64,000 bases of DNA from Borrelia puertoricensis (GTDB taxonomy: Bacteria > Spirochaetota > Spirochaetia > Borreliales > Borreliaceae): NCBI RefSeq assembly GCF_023035875.1, contig NZ_CP075379.1, positions 124,001 through 188,000 on the forward strand, read 5' to 3'. The position numbers and the translations under genes are program-made. The notes below the pieces were generated by a model. The model did not search any database, had not been told where the DNA came from, and saw only the letters and a list, made by a program, of their open reading frames with translations. The first letter of the stretch is position 1; each line of letters begins with the position of its first letter. Shown here piece after piece: positions 27,413 to 36,111 of the stretch.

Positions 27413-28618
27413 ATGCCAAATTTCTGTTTGTTCAATTCAAAATCTGTTCTGACAGGCAATGATAAAATAGACAATTCAGCGGTTCTTATTAAAGACAGTA
27501 AAATCTTTGATATCGTAACAGCTGATCGACTTGAAAAAATTGATCTACAAAACTATGAAATGATTGATATTAAGGGCAACTATATTACCCCTGGTCTTTA
27601 TGACAATCACATACATGGATTTCACGGATACGGAACCGACCAATGCTCAACAAACTCAATAATTAAAATGTCACAATATTTAGCAGAGTATGGAGTAGTA
27701 GGATTTCTACCAACGCTATACCCACGTCCAACTGAAGAAATGATTGAAACAATCAAAGCATGTACCGAAGCAATAGGCAAAGAAAAAGGTGCAAAAATTT
27801 TAGGACTCCATCTTGAAGGACCATTTTTCTCTTCTGAAAAAAAAGGCGCCCATCCTACCTCCTATCTCCAACAACCAAGTATTGAGGTTATGAAAAAATT
27901 CATAGACGCCGCGGGGGGGACCTTTACGGATTCCTTCGGAAGAAAAAGAACAAATATTGCAACAATGACCGTTGCACCTGAACTTAAAGGCATGAGAGAG
28001 CTTGCAATGTTTTGCATGGAAAACAACATAACACTTCAAGCAGGACATACTAATGCAAAATATGAAAATATGATCGAGGGCTTTCAAGTAGGAATACTTC
28101 ACACAACGCACTTTTTCAATGCAATGTCAAAACTTGATCACAGAAATCCAAATGCAATAGGAGCAACTTTAATTCATGGAGATGTATCTTGTGAAATTAT
28201 TGCTGATGGACATCACATTCACCCAAAACTTGTTTTAATGCTTAGAAAACTTAAAGACATAAGCAAATTAGTGCTTGTAACTGATGGATTAACTCCAACA
28301 CTACAACCGTCTGGAAAATTAATAGCTAATGGAGAAGAAGTATACCTTAACGATGACGGATTATTTCATATTGTAGAAAGTGACACAATCGCAGGATCGG
28401 CTCTCACAATGATACAAGGCATTAAAAATTTAGTAGAATTTGGATATAGCCTAAGCGATGCCATTCAAGCAAGTTCATACAATCCAATAAGGATAATTAA
28501 TCTTGAAAAAAAAGGATTAATATGTCATGGTTATGATGCAAATATAAATGTCCTTGACAAAGACTTAGACTTAAAATTAACAATGATAGAATCAAAAATC
28601 ATTTTCAATAAACTTTGA
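27413..28618 (+). CDS. nagA: N-acetylglucosamine-6-phosphate deacetylase
   Basis: Removes acetate from GlcNAc-6-P, the first step in using GlcNAc from chitin of the tick or from wall recycling. The 401-residue amidohydrolase has metal-site motifs DNHIHGFHG (His66, His68), [25 protein letters not shown] and ADGHHIHP, and the catalytic Asp in [12 protein letters not shown]-rich stretch at about 27905-27955 codes for [17 protein letters not shown] and includes a seven-G run. AGGAGA precedes the ATG. nagB follows after 32 bases, so the two form an operon. Confidence 0.95.
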   Translation: MPNFCLFNSKSVLTGNDKIDNSAVLIKDSKIFDIVTADRLEKIDLQNYEMIDIKGNYITPGLYDNHIHGFHGYGTDQCSTNSIIKMSQYLAEYGVVGFLPTLYPRPTEEMIETIKACTEAIGKEKGAKILGLHLEGPFFSSEKKGAHPTSYLQQPSIEVMKKFIDAAGGTFTDSFGRKRTNIATMTVAPELKGMRELAMFCMENNITLQAGHTNAKYENMIEGFQVGILHTTHFFNAMSKLDHRNPNAIGATLIHGDVSCEIIADGHHIHPKLVLMLRKLKDISKLVLVTDGLTPTLQPSGKLIANGEEVYLNDDGLFHIVESDTIAGSALTMIQGIKNLVEFGYSLSDAIQASSYNPIRIINLEKKGLICHGYDANINVLDKDLDLKLTMIESKIIFNKL

Positions 28619-28650
28619 TTCTATTCATTTATAAATATAAGGAGCAACAA

Positions 28651-29454
28651 ATGAGATTAATCATTCGATCTAACTATAATGAAATTTCAAAATGGGCTGC
28701 TAATCATGTAGCTATGAGAATAAAAAAGTTTTCACCAACAAAAGAAAACCCATTCATTTTAGGACTCCCAACGGGTAGCTCACCAATTGGAATGTATAAA
28801 CATTTAATTGAAATGAATCAACTCGGAAAAATTTCATTTGAAAATGTAGTCACATTTAATATGGATGAATACATAAAATTAGATAAAAATCATCCTGAAA
28901 GCTATCACTCATTTATGTGGAGCAACTTTTTTTCACATATAAATATCAAAAAAGAAAATATACACATGTTAAATGGTAATGCTACTAATCTTATAAATGA
29001 ATGTGAAGAATATGAAAACAAAATTAAATCTTACGGTGGCATTATGCTTTTTGTAGGAGGAATTGGACCTGATGGTCATATTGCATTCAATGAACCTGGA
29101 TCATCACTGAGCTCAAGAACAAGAATTAAAACTTTGACTCAAGATACAATTATTGCAAACTCAAGGTTTTTTGAAAATGATATTAATAAAGTTCCCAAAA
29201 GTGCCTTAACAGTAGGGGTTGGAACAATTATGGATGCAAAAGAAGTGATGATTATAGTCAATGGACATAATAAAGCAAGAGCATTAAAACATGCTATTGA
29301 AAAAGGAGTAAATCATATGTGGACAATTAGTGCTCTACAGTTACATAAAAACGCAATCATAGTATCAGACGAAGCTGCAACATATGAACTAAAAGTCGGT
29401 ACAGTAAAGTATTTCAATGATATTGAAAGAGATAATTTTAATAATGACATATAA
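28651..29454 (+). CDS. nagB: glucosamine-6-phosphate deaminase
   Basis: Converts glucosamine-6-P to fructose-6-P and ammonia, feeding amino sugars into glycolysis. The 267-residue enzyme matches the family length. It shows [13 protein letters not shown] (phosphate binding), FNMDEYI with the catalytic Asp, and [23 protein letters not shown] with the catalytic His. The ATG at 28651 has GGAG seven bases upstream; an in-frame TTG 12 codons earlier overlaps the nagA stop and lacks support. It is co-transcribed with nagA. Confidence 0.96.
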   Translation: MRLIIRSNYNEISKWAANHVAMRIKKFSPTKENPFILGLPTGSSPIGMYKHLIEMNQLGKISFENVVTFNMDEYIKLDKNHPESYHSFMWSNFFSHINIKKENIHMLNGNATNLINECEEYENKIKSYGGIMLFVGGIGPDGHIAFNEPGSSLSSRTRIKTLTQDTIIANSRFFENDINKVPKSALTVGVGTIMDAKEVMIIVNGHNKARALKHAIEKGVNHMWTISALQLHKNAIIVSDEAATYELKVGTVKYFNDIERDNFNNDI

Positions 29455-29513
29455 ACGTTATTAATTTCTAAAGATAATAAATCTAACATAAACTAAGCAC
29501 AAGACATAAACTC

Positions 29514-29541
29514 TTTAAGCCTAGTTTACGAAAAGCTTAAA
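29514..29541. terminator. weak two-way hairpin between nagB and sod
   Basis: TTTAAGC (29514-29520) and GCTTAAA (29535-29541) are perfect 7-base arms around a 14-base loop in the 93-base gap between two convergent genes. A second imperfect pair (TAAACTAAGC near 29488 and GCCTAGTTTA near 29519-29528) could compete. Termination is plausible but unproven. Confidence 0.3.
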
Positions 29542-29547
29542 ATAACA

Positions 29548-30159
29548 TTATTCTATGATTTCATTATATACTCTTGAAACCTCTTCCCAATTTAAAACAT
29601 TAAAGAACGCATCAATATATTCAATCCTTCTATTTTGATATTTAAGATAATAAGCATGTTCCCAAACATCAATACCTAAAATAGGTTTATAGTCTTCCAT
29701 CAAAGGACTGTCCTGATTTGGTCTTGATATTATCTGCAATTCTTTACTTGCATGAATAACTAGCCAAGCCCAACCACTTCCAAAAATACTAATAGCTGCA
29801 TCTCTTAAGACCATCTTAAGATTATCAAGACTGCCAAAAGTAGCATTTACATGCTCTTCAAAATTTTCTAAAATATTATCTTTGTTCCCAGGTTTTAAAA
29901 TCCTAAAATACAAAGTATGATTAGAATATCCACCAGCATTATTCCTAATAGCTGCTTGGAACTCTTTGGGAAATCGCTGAATATTTTTTAATATACTTTC
30001 AATATCCTGAGAATAATTTATTTCTGTCTTCTCAAGAACAGAATTTAAATTTACTGTATATGAATTATGATGTTTACTATGATGAATTTCCATTGTCTTA
30101 GAATCAATGTATGGCTCTAAAACATCATAAGCATAACCAAGTTCTGGTAATTTAAACAC
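29548..30159 (-). CDS. sodA: superoxide dismutase, Mn/Fe family
   Basis: Disproportionates superoxide; in Borrelia this is the only SOD and is reported to use manganese. The 203-residue protein has the metal ligands in [25 protein letters not shown], and [25 protein letters not shown], plus the GSGWAWLV motif. The start is GTG at 30157-30159 with a perfect AGGAGG five bases upstream. The gene follows secA by 12 bases and may be read with it. Confidence 0.96.
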   Translation of the reverse strand: MFKLPELGYAYDVLEPYIDSKTMEIHHSKHHNSYTVNLNSVLEKTEINYSQDIESILKNIQRFPKEFQAAIRNNAGGYSNHTLYFRILKPGNKDNILENFEEHVNATFGSLDNLKMVLRDAAISIFGSGWAWLVIHASKELQIISRPNQDSPLMEDYKPILGIDVWEHAYYLKYQNRRIEYIDAFFNVLNWEEVSRVYNEIIE

Positions 30160-30171
30160 AAAATCCTCCTT

Positions 30172-32868
30172 TTAGCTTTTTCCATGACAATTTTTATATT
30201 TCTTTTCACTGCCACAATAACAAAGTTCATTCCTTCCAATTTTAGGAGTACTTCTAATTATTTGAACTCCTACTGTATTACCTCTGTCTACCGAAGCAAT
30301 GTCTGAAAATTCTTTATGAGTAGCACGAACATTTTTAGGCTTGTTATTTTTATAACTACTAGAATTAACATCCACTCTCACCTGTAAAGTTCGCCTTAAA
30401 GTTTCAACCTTAATATCTTTAACAAGCTCACTAAAAATCGCAAAACCTTCTTCTTTATATTCAGTAATTGGATTTTTATTAGCATAAGATCTCAGATAAA
30501 CCGATTCTCTTAAAGAATCAAGATTTGCAAGATGATCTTGAAACTTAGAGTCAATATTCCTTAAATATTCATGTTTTAAAAATTCATTAAAAAATTCAAC
30601 TCCAATTAATTCTTCCTTTGCATCTAAATTAGTCCTTGCAATTTCCATTAACTTATTTTTCAAATCCACAATATTCATAGTTTCAACATAACCAACACTT
30701 TCCATCATATAAGCAAAAATTGAATTTATCTCATTTAGTACAGAACTCGTAACTACTTCTCCCTTAACTTGATCAAATAAAAAATCAAGATATTCTCTTA
30801 AAGAGAGAAGAACACGTTCTTTAATATTATTATCAACAAGAATTAAATCTCTTTGAGAATAAATAAACTCCCTATGCTTTGTTATAACATCATCATACTC
30901 TAAGAGATGTTTTCTAATCTCAAAATTTCTATCTTCCACATGCTTTTGTGCATTAACTAAGGATTTCGTTAACAAAGAATGTGCAATAGGCTCACCTGTT
31001 GCCATTCCAAGTTTTCCCATCAAAGCTCTCAAATTATCGCTTGCAAAAAGCCGCATCAGATCATCTTCAAGAGATACATAAAACCTTGACCGACCAGGAT
31101 CTCCCTGTCTTCCTCCTCGACCCCTAAGTTGATTATCTATTCTTCTTGACTCATGACGTTCACTACCAATAACATAAAGCCCACCAAGAGCCTTTACTTC
31201 CTCATAATCTTCAAGATACTGTTCTCTCTCATTTTGCATAGCCTTCTGAAAGTCTTCAAGACTCATGCCCATTCCAAACTTTTTACGAACTCGATGCTCA
31301 AGATTACCCCCAAGCTTAATATCAGTACCACGTCCAGCCATATTAGTTGCAATTGTAACAGAATGTTTTGCTCCCGCTTCAGCAATAATTAACGCTTCAC
31401 GAAAATGATTCTTTGCGTTTAAAACTTCATGTTTAATACCTTTATTTTTAAACATATTTGAGAGAATTTCAGATTTTTCAATAGAACCTGTCCCAACAAG
31501 CACAGGTTGTCCTTTCTTATAAGCCTCATAAACTTCATCCGTAATTGCTTTAAATTTAAATTCCTCGGTGTAATAAATAATATCATCCTCATCTATTCTT
31601 GCTACCAATTTATTAGTTGGAACAACTATAACATCAAGATTATATATTCTATGAAATTCTTTTGCCTCTGTATCAGCCGTACCAGTCATACCAGAAATTT
31701 TTTTAAACATTCTAAACAAATTTTGAAATGTAATCGTTGCCATAGTTTTATTTTCACTTGCAACTTTAACACCTTCCTTAGCCTCAATAGCCTGATGCAA
31801 TCCATCAGAATATCTGCGCCCTTTCAAAATACGACCTGTAAACTCATCAACAATTTCAACCCCAGAATCCCCAACAATATATTCTCTGTCCCTTAAAAAA
31901 AGTAAATGGGCTTTTAATGCCTGAGTCATATAATGAACATAATTAAAATTAGAATCAACATACATAGATCCCTTAATTATGCCTTTTGAAACCAAAATTT
32001 GTTCAAGATTATTTAAACCATTTGCCGTAAAAGACACTCTCTTACCCTTTTCATCAATCGTATAATCCCCATCAAGCTCATCGATCTCTAAAGGATAATC
32101 TCCAGTTTTTGGATCTTTAGAGCATTCTCTTAAAAGCGAAACAAGAGAATTGACCTCAAGATAAGCACTAGTATCTCCTTCTGTAGAACCTGAAATAATT
32201 AAAGGAGTTCTAGCCTCATCAATCAAAATAGAATCAATCTCATCGATAATACAATAATTAAAATTTCTTAAAGATTTTTGAGACAAATCAAAGCACATGT
32301 TATCTCTTAAATAATCAAATCCAAGCTCATTATTTGTAACATAAGTAATATCTTTATTGTACTCTACCTTCCGTCTAGCAGAATCCATATTAGACAACAC
32401 AACACCAACACTAACTCCTAAAAGCTCAAAAACCGGTTTCATCCAATTTGAATCACGCTCTGCAAGATAATCATTAACTGTAACAATAATAACACCATCA
32501 CCAGTTAAACTATTAAGGTAAGCAGCCTGCACTGAAGATAAAGTCTTACCTTCTCCCGTCTTCATCTCTATTATTTTACCCTGATGGAGCGCAAGTCCAG
32601 CAATAAGTTGAACATCATAAGGTCTCTCCTTAAGTCGCCTTCTGGCAGCTTCTCGAGACAATGCAAATGCTCTCTCTAAAATATCTTCTAAAGTTTTACC
32701 TTCCTTAAGTTCATCTCTAAATTTTTCTGTTTCCATAATAAAATCTTCATCTGACAAAGACAATGCCCAAGATTCAAGCTTATTAATAGTTCTCAAAACA
32801 GGAAAATAACTTTTTAGATCCCTTTTACTTTTTGAACCAATAGTTGCTTCAAATATTGCTCTTAACAT
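30172..32868 (-). CDS. secA: preprotein translocase ATPase SecA
   Basis: Motor that drives proteins through the SecYEG channel. The 898-residue protein has Walker A in EMKTGEGKTLSSV, the segment YVTNNELGFDYLRDNM, the DEAD-type Walker B region IIDEIDSILIDEARTPLIISG, the helicase motifs TATNMAGRGTDIKLG and RRIDNQLRGRGGRQGDPG, and a C-terminal zinc-binding tail CYCGSEKKYKNCH. I chose the ATG at 32866-32868 because family members open MLRAIFExxxGSKxxR-like; an in-frame TTG four codons earlier lies only two bases past AGGAG, and the spacing to the ATG is long (about 13). Confidence 0.97.
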   Translation of the reverse strand: MLRAIFEATIGSKSKRDLKSYFPVLRTINKLESWALSLSDEDFIMETEKFRDELKEGKTLEDILERAFALSREAARRRLKERPYDVQLIAGLALHQGKIIEMKTGEGKTLSSVQAAYLNSLTGDGVIIVTVNDYLAERDSNWMKPVFELLGVSVGVVLSNMDSARRKVEYNKDITYVTNNELGFDYLRDNMCFDLSQKSLRNFNYCIIDEIDSILIDEARTPLIISGSTEGDTSAYLEVNSLVSLLRECSKDPKTGDYPLEIDELDGDYTIDEKGKRVSFTANGLNNLEQILVSKGIIKGSMYVDSNFNYVHYMTQALKAHLLFLRDREYIVGDSGVEIVDEFTGRILKGRRYSDGLHQAIEAKEGVKVASENKTMATITFQNLFRMFKKISGMTGTADTEAKEFHRIYNLDVIVVPTNKLVARIDEDDIIYYTEEFKFKAITDEVYEAYKKGQPVLVGTGSIEKSEILSNMFKNKGIKHEVLNAKNHFREALIIAEAGAKHSVTIATNMAGRGTDIKLGGNLEHRVRKKFGMGMSLEDFQKAMQNEREQYLEDYEEVKALGGLYVIGSERHESRRIDNQLRGRGGRQGDPGRSRFYVSLEDDLMRLFASDNLRALMGKLGMATGEPIAHSLLTKSLVNAQKHVEDRNFEIRKHLLEYDDVITKHREFIYSQRDLILVDNNIKERVLLSLREYLDFLFDQVKGEVVTSSVLNEINSIFAYMMESVGYVETMNIVDLKNKLMEIARTNLDAKEELIGVEFFNEFLKHEYLRNIDSKFQDHLANLDSLRESVYLRSYANKNPITEYKEEGFAIFSELVKDIKVETLRRTLQVRVDVNSSSYKNNKPKNVRATHKEFSDIASVDRGNTVGVQIIRSTPKIGRNELCYCGSEKKYKNCHGKS

Positions 32869-32894
32869 ATCAGGTATCAATTCTCCTAAAATAA

Positions 32895-32924
32895 TTGACT
32901 TTCAACCATTTAAAATAATAACAT
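32895..32924 (+). promoter_or_regulatory. promoter for a probably leaderless lipoprotein gene
   Basis: TTGACT (32895-32900), an 18-base spacer and TAACAT (32919-32924) end seven bases before the ATG at 32932. A transcript would therefore begin at or next to the start codon, and no Shine-Dalgarno sequence is present. Confidence 0.45.
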
Positions 32925-32931
32925 CTAAAAC

Positions 32932-34065
32932 ATGAAAAAGTTTTATAAAATTCATTTAAATCTATTTTTTATGATTATATCATGTAATATCAAAACTTTA
33001 AACGAAATTGGAGAACAACAATTTAAAATACCATTTGGAACGTTACCTGGAGAAATAACACCACTTGTAAACAAATTTACCAATTCAAGCTTTGATATCA
33101 AAACATATAATGGACTTGTATACATTGTAGAGGCAAAAGCAAATAAACTCATGATTTTTAATTCTTATGGGAAATTAATTCAAACTTACCAAAATGGAAT
33201 ATTCAAAACAAATTCTGACCTTAAAATCAAAAAAGTAGATTTTGAAAATATTAAGGCAATTTATCCATCAAAAGACTTTATTGTAGTATCAGATAAGCTA
33301 AATAATAAGAAATCTAAATTTGATGAGAAAGAAAACATAGCATACTCCACACGAATATTTATTTTAAATAAAGATTCATCTGTAGAAGTATTGGGACAAG
33401 AAGGACGGAATGGAACACTATTTCCACAAGTTTACGATATCAATATTGACGACAAAAACAATATAGCAATAATAACTATATCTAATGAAGGATATATAAT
33501 ATACTCCTACGATAAAGATCTCTCACCCCTCTACAAAATTTATGTTAATACAAATATATTACAAATACCGGAAGAAGAGAAAAAAAAATATAACATATCA
33601 ATAGATAAAGTATTTTTTGAAGTAAACAAAAAAATCATTTATGTAAAGACAACTCACTATGAAAACATTAGAACCAATGAAAACATTAACGACCTTGGAG
33701 TGAGGATCAAAAATCAATATTTTTACACAATGAGCTTAAACAAAAATAAGGAATTTGAAATAAAAAATAAAATTACACTACCCCAAAACTTATTAGATGA
33801 TCAACAAGAAAGTTTTATAAACATCATTGGAATTCAAAAAGATAAAATAATAGCATCCACTAACATGAAAAACCTGTCTAATACTTTAATATGGAAATTG
33901 GATAAGAAGGGCAAAATAAAAGAACAAATGGTCCTAATCGAACCACCTAACCTTAAATTTCTTGCTGAAAGCCTATCTAAGGATGGAATACTTAGCATAC
34001 TTTATGGAGAAAAAAGTGGGGTCAGCGTCTATTGGTGGAATTTAAATACTTTACTTAAACTATGA
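32932..34065 (+). CDS. putative beta-propeller lipoprotein
   Basis: I do not recognise a precise function. The 377-residue protein starts with a short signal (MKKFYKIHLNLFFMIISC) whose Cys18 suggests lipid modification under the relaxed spirochaete lipobox. The body consists of repeated beta-strand blocks such as GLVYIVEAKANKLMIFNSYGKLIQTY, ATRIFILNKDSSVEVLGQEG and GYIIYSYDKDLSPLYKIYV, each resembling a blade of an NHL/SMP-type propeller. It diverges from secA and is followed closely by two membrane proteins and alr on the same strand. Confidence 0.7.
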   Translation: MKKFYKIHLNLFFMIISCNIKTLNEIGEQQFKIPFGTLPGEITPLVNKFTNSSFDIKTYNGLVYIVEAKANKLMIFNSYGKLIQTYQNGIFKTNSDLKIKKVDFENIKAIYPSKDFIVVSDKLNNKKSKFDEKENIAYSTRIFILNKDSSVEVLGQEGRNGTLFPQVYDINIDDKNNIAIITISNEGYIIYSYDKDLSPLYKIYVNTNILQIPEEEKKKYNISIDKVFFEVNKKIIYVKTTHYENIRTNENINDLGVRIKNQYFYTMSLNKNKEFEIKNKITLPQNLLDDQQESFINIIGIQKDKIIASTNMKNLSNTLIWKLDKKGKIKEQMVLIEPPNLKFLAESLSKDGILSILYGEKSGVSVYWWNLNTLLKL

Positions 34066-34087
34066 AATCATTAAAAAGTCAACATTT

Positions 34088-34513
34088 ATGAGAAATAAAA
34101 CTTGCAAAAGTAAAGTACAAAATAATCATAAGCAAAGAATAAAAAAAAATCTAACTCTGGGAATTATCTTTGTCATCATGCTAATTATTATCAAAATTGT
34201 ATTAATTCCTAAATTACAAAAATTGGAAAGCAAATACAACCCTACCATCACAATAGAACATAAAATAAAAAATGAAAACCTATATATCAAAATAAATATT
34301 AAAAGTCAAAACATGAAAGACTTAGGAAAAGCCAATATAGAAGTATACTTAGATAATAAACTTATTGAAAATAATATGATTTACATAGACAAGATTAACT
34401 ATACGTTATATACTAATGTTGCATACAGAAAAAAGGGTTTATTAAACATAGTGCTAATAAATCAGAAAGGCGATAAGGCATATTTTAGTAAAAGATTAAA
34501 TCTTGGAGGATAA
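34088..34513 (+). CDS. small single-pass membrane protein of unknown function
   Basis: The 141-residue protein has a basic N-terminus (residues 1-21), one membrane helix (LGIIFVIMLIIIKIVLI, about 25-41) and an outer domain of about 95 residues rich in beta strands (ITIEHKIKNENLYIKINIKSQ, ANIEVYLDNKLIENNMIYID, GLLNIVLINQKGDKAYFSKR). It looks like an anchored periplasmic beta-sandwich. No Shine-Dalgarno sequence is obvious. It starts 22 bases after the propeller lipoprotein and ends three bases before the next gene, so it belongs to the same unit. Confidence 0.72.
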   Translation: MRNKTCKSKVQNNHKQRIKKNLTLGIIFVIMLIIIKIVLIPKLQKLESKYNPTITIEHKIKNENLYIKINIKSQNMKDLGKANIEVYLDNKLIENNMIYIDKINYTLYTNVAYRKKGLLNIVLINQKGDKAYFSKRLNLGG

Positions 34514-34516
34514 TAG

Positions 34517-34933
34517 ATGTTGCAAATATATTTTATATCTGTTTTACTTAATATATTGGGGGGGATAGTGCTAGCATTCCCAATTTTGGGAGAAAGATTT
34601 AAGTGCTTAATCATCTTTGAAGAATTTATAAATTTAATTAACAATAACAAAAATGTAAGAAGCATTTTTGGCACAACATTTTTAATAGCTAGCATCTTTG
34701 AAATAATCATACCTTATGATTTGCCAATAATTGGAAATTTATTTCCTGCTATCAGTTTATTTTTTATTGGTTTTATCCTCGTCTTAAGTCAAAAAATGCC
34801 CACAAGTTTTCAAAATAATAAAGAATATGGAAAATTCAAATCTTTCATTGAAAGCAATAAAAAAGTAATAGGAATCTTAGCATTAATAATTGGAATAATT
34901 CATTTTTTTGCACCAAGAGTACCTTTTCTTTAA
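34517..34933 (+). CDS. four-helix integral membrane protein of unknown function
   Basis: The 138-residue protein has about four hydrophobic helices (ISVLLNILGGIVLAFPI, SIFGTTFLIASIFEIII, LFPAISLFFIGFILVLS, IGILALIIGIIHFFA). Its N-terminal half is predicted to span the membrane with short loops. GGAGGA overlapping the stop of the preceding gene supplies the ribosome-binding site. A run of seven G (34558-34564) codes for two glycines in the first helix. No family name is known to me. Confidence 0.75.
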   Translation: MLQIYFISVLLNILGGIVLAFPILGERFKCLIIFEEFINLINNNKNVRSIFGTTFLIASIFEIIIPYDLPIIGNLFPAISLFFIGFILVLSQKMPTSFQNNKEYGKFKSFIESNKKVIGILALIIGIIHFFAPRVPFL

Positions 34934-35010
34934 AATTAGCTTATGAGATACAATTTTAATTACAATTCCAAAAAATAAGACAATGAAATAAATCAAAAGA
35001 ATATACAAAA

Positions 35011-36111
35011 ATGATTAAAAATAAAGAAATCATAATAAATCTTAAAAATTTAGAATATAACTTAACCGCAATTAAAAATCATATTCAAAAAAAAGAATTA
35101 GTAGCCACACTAAAAGCTGATGCATATGGACATGGGCTTATTCAGACATTTAAATTTTTAAAAGAAAAAGAAATAAATTATTTTGGCATTTTCTGGATAG
35201 ATGAAGCTTTAAAGATTAAAAAAATAGACAAAAGAGCAAATATATTGCTCTACATCAACACAGATAAAAATGCAATAAAAAATCTAGTTAAGTTCGATAT
35301 TACACCCTTTGTTGCTGACTCCCAATATTTATCACTAATAGAACAAGAATGTAAAAAACAAAATAAAAGAATCAAGGTTCATTTAAAAGTTGATGTTGGA
35401 ATGAATAGATATGGAATTAAAATAGAAAATGCTCTTAATCTAGCAATTCAAATTCAAAATTCAAAATCAGTAGAATTTGAAGGAGTTTGCACACATTTAC
35501 CAACAACAGAAAATAGAAAAATCACTCAAGCACAAATCGAAAAATTTGTTCATTTTATAAACGAACTTAAGACCAAGAATATAAAACCAAAATTCATTCA
35601 TGCTTCTAACTCAGAACACATAACAAACTATCAAATAAATGAAAAATTTAATATGGTACGACCAGGACTTATTTTATATGGATATCATCCAAATTCAAAC
35701 GGCTTAAACAATAATTTACAACTTAAACCCGTACTCAGCTTATATTCAAAAATCATATTTCTTAAAAAGATAAAAAAGGGAGAACAAATATCATACTCTG
35801 GTCTATTTACGGCAAAAGAAGATATGCAAATTGGACTTTTACCAGTTGGATATTTCGATGGAATTCCACAAAATACATCTAACAATTTTTATTGTATAAT
35901 AAGAGATAAAAAATGCTTCATTAGAGGAAAAATATGTATGAATATTTCAATAATAGAAATCCCTAAAGATCTAAAAATTAACATAGGAGAAAAAGTAGAA
36001 ATTACTTCTGAAAGATTAAGCTTAGATATACTTAGCAAAGAATCTGGTATGAGTAAATATGAAATACTTTGCTCCATTGGAAAACATAAGAAAAAGAAAT
36101 ATTTATATTAA
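35011..36111 (+). CDS. alr: alanine racemase
   Basis: PLP enzyme that makes D-alanine for peptidoglycan. The 366-residue protein has the PLP lysine in VATLKADAYGHG (Lys35), the segment HLKVDVGMNRYGIK, VRPGLILYGYHP and the second catalytic region GEQISYSGLFTAKEDMQIGLLPVGYFDGIP. Length fits the family. It lies 77 bases after the four-helix membrane protein and converges with the repeat-protein gene, overlapping its end by 9 bases. Confidence 0.95.
   Translation: MIKNKEIIINLKNLEYNLTAIKNHIQKKELVATLKADAYGHGLIQTFKFLKEKEINYFGIFWIDEALKIKKIDKRANILLYINTDKNAIKNLVKFDITPFVADSQYLSLIEQECKKQNKRIKVHLKVDVGMNRYGIKIENALNLAIQIQNSKSVEFEGVCTHLPTTENRKITQAQIEKFVHFINELKTKNIKPKFIHASNSEHITNYQINEKFNMVRPGLILYGYHPNSNGLNNNLQLKPVLSLYSKIIFLKKIKKGEQISYSGLFTAKEDMQIGLLPVGYFDGIPQNTSNNFYCIIRDKKCFIRGKICMNISIIEIPKDLKINIGEKVEITSERLSLDILSKESGMSKYEILCSIGKHKKKKYLY

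Noticed and set aside
27800..28111. Open frame of 103 codons on the minus strand
   Set aside because: It is antisense to nagA and exists because of the codon bias of that gene; no ribosome-binding site or protein-like pattern.
31507..31896. Open frame of 129 codons on the plus strand
   Set aside because: It lies antisense to the SecA motor domain, which is unmistakable, and its composition (many Phe/Ser/Asn/Ile) is a mirror of that gene. There is no ribosome-binding site.
32869..32880. TTG upstream of the secA ATG as the start
   Set aside because: It lies only two bases past AGGAG, and the family N-terminus begins at the ATG; still possible but less likely.
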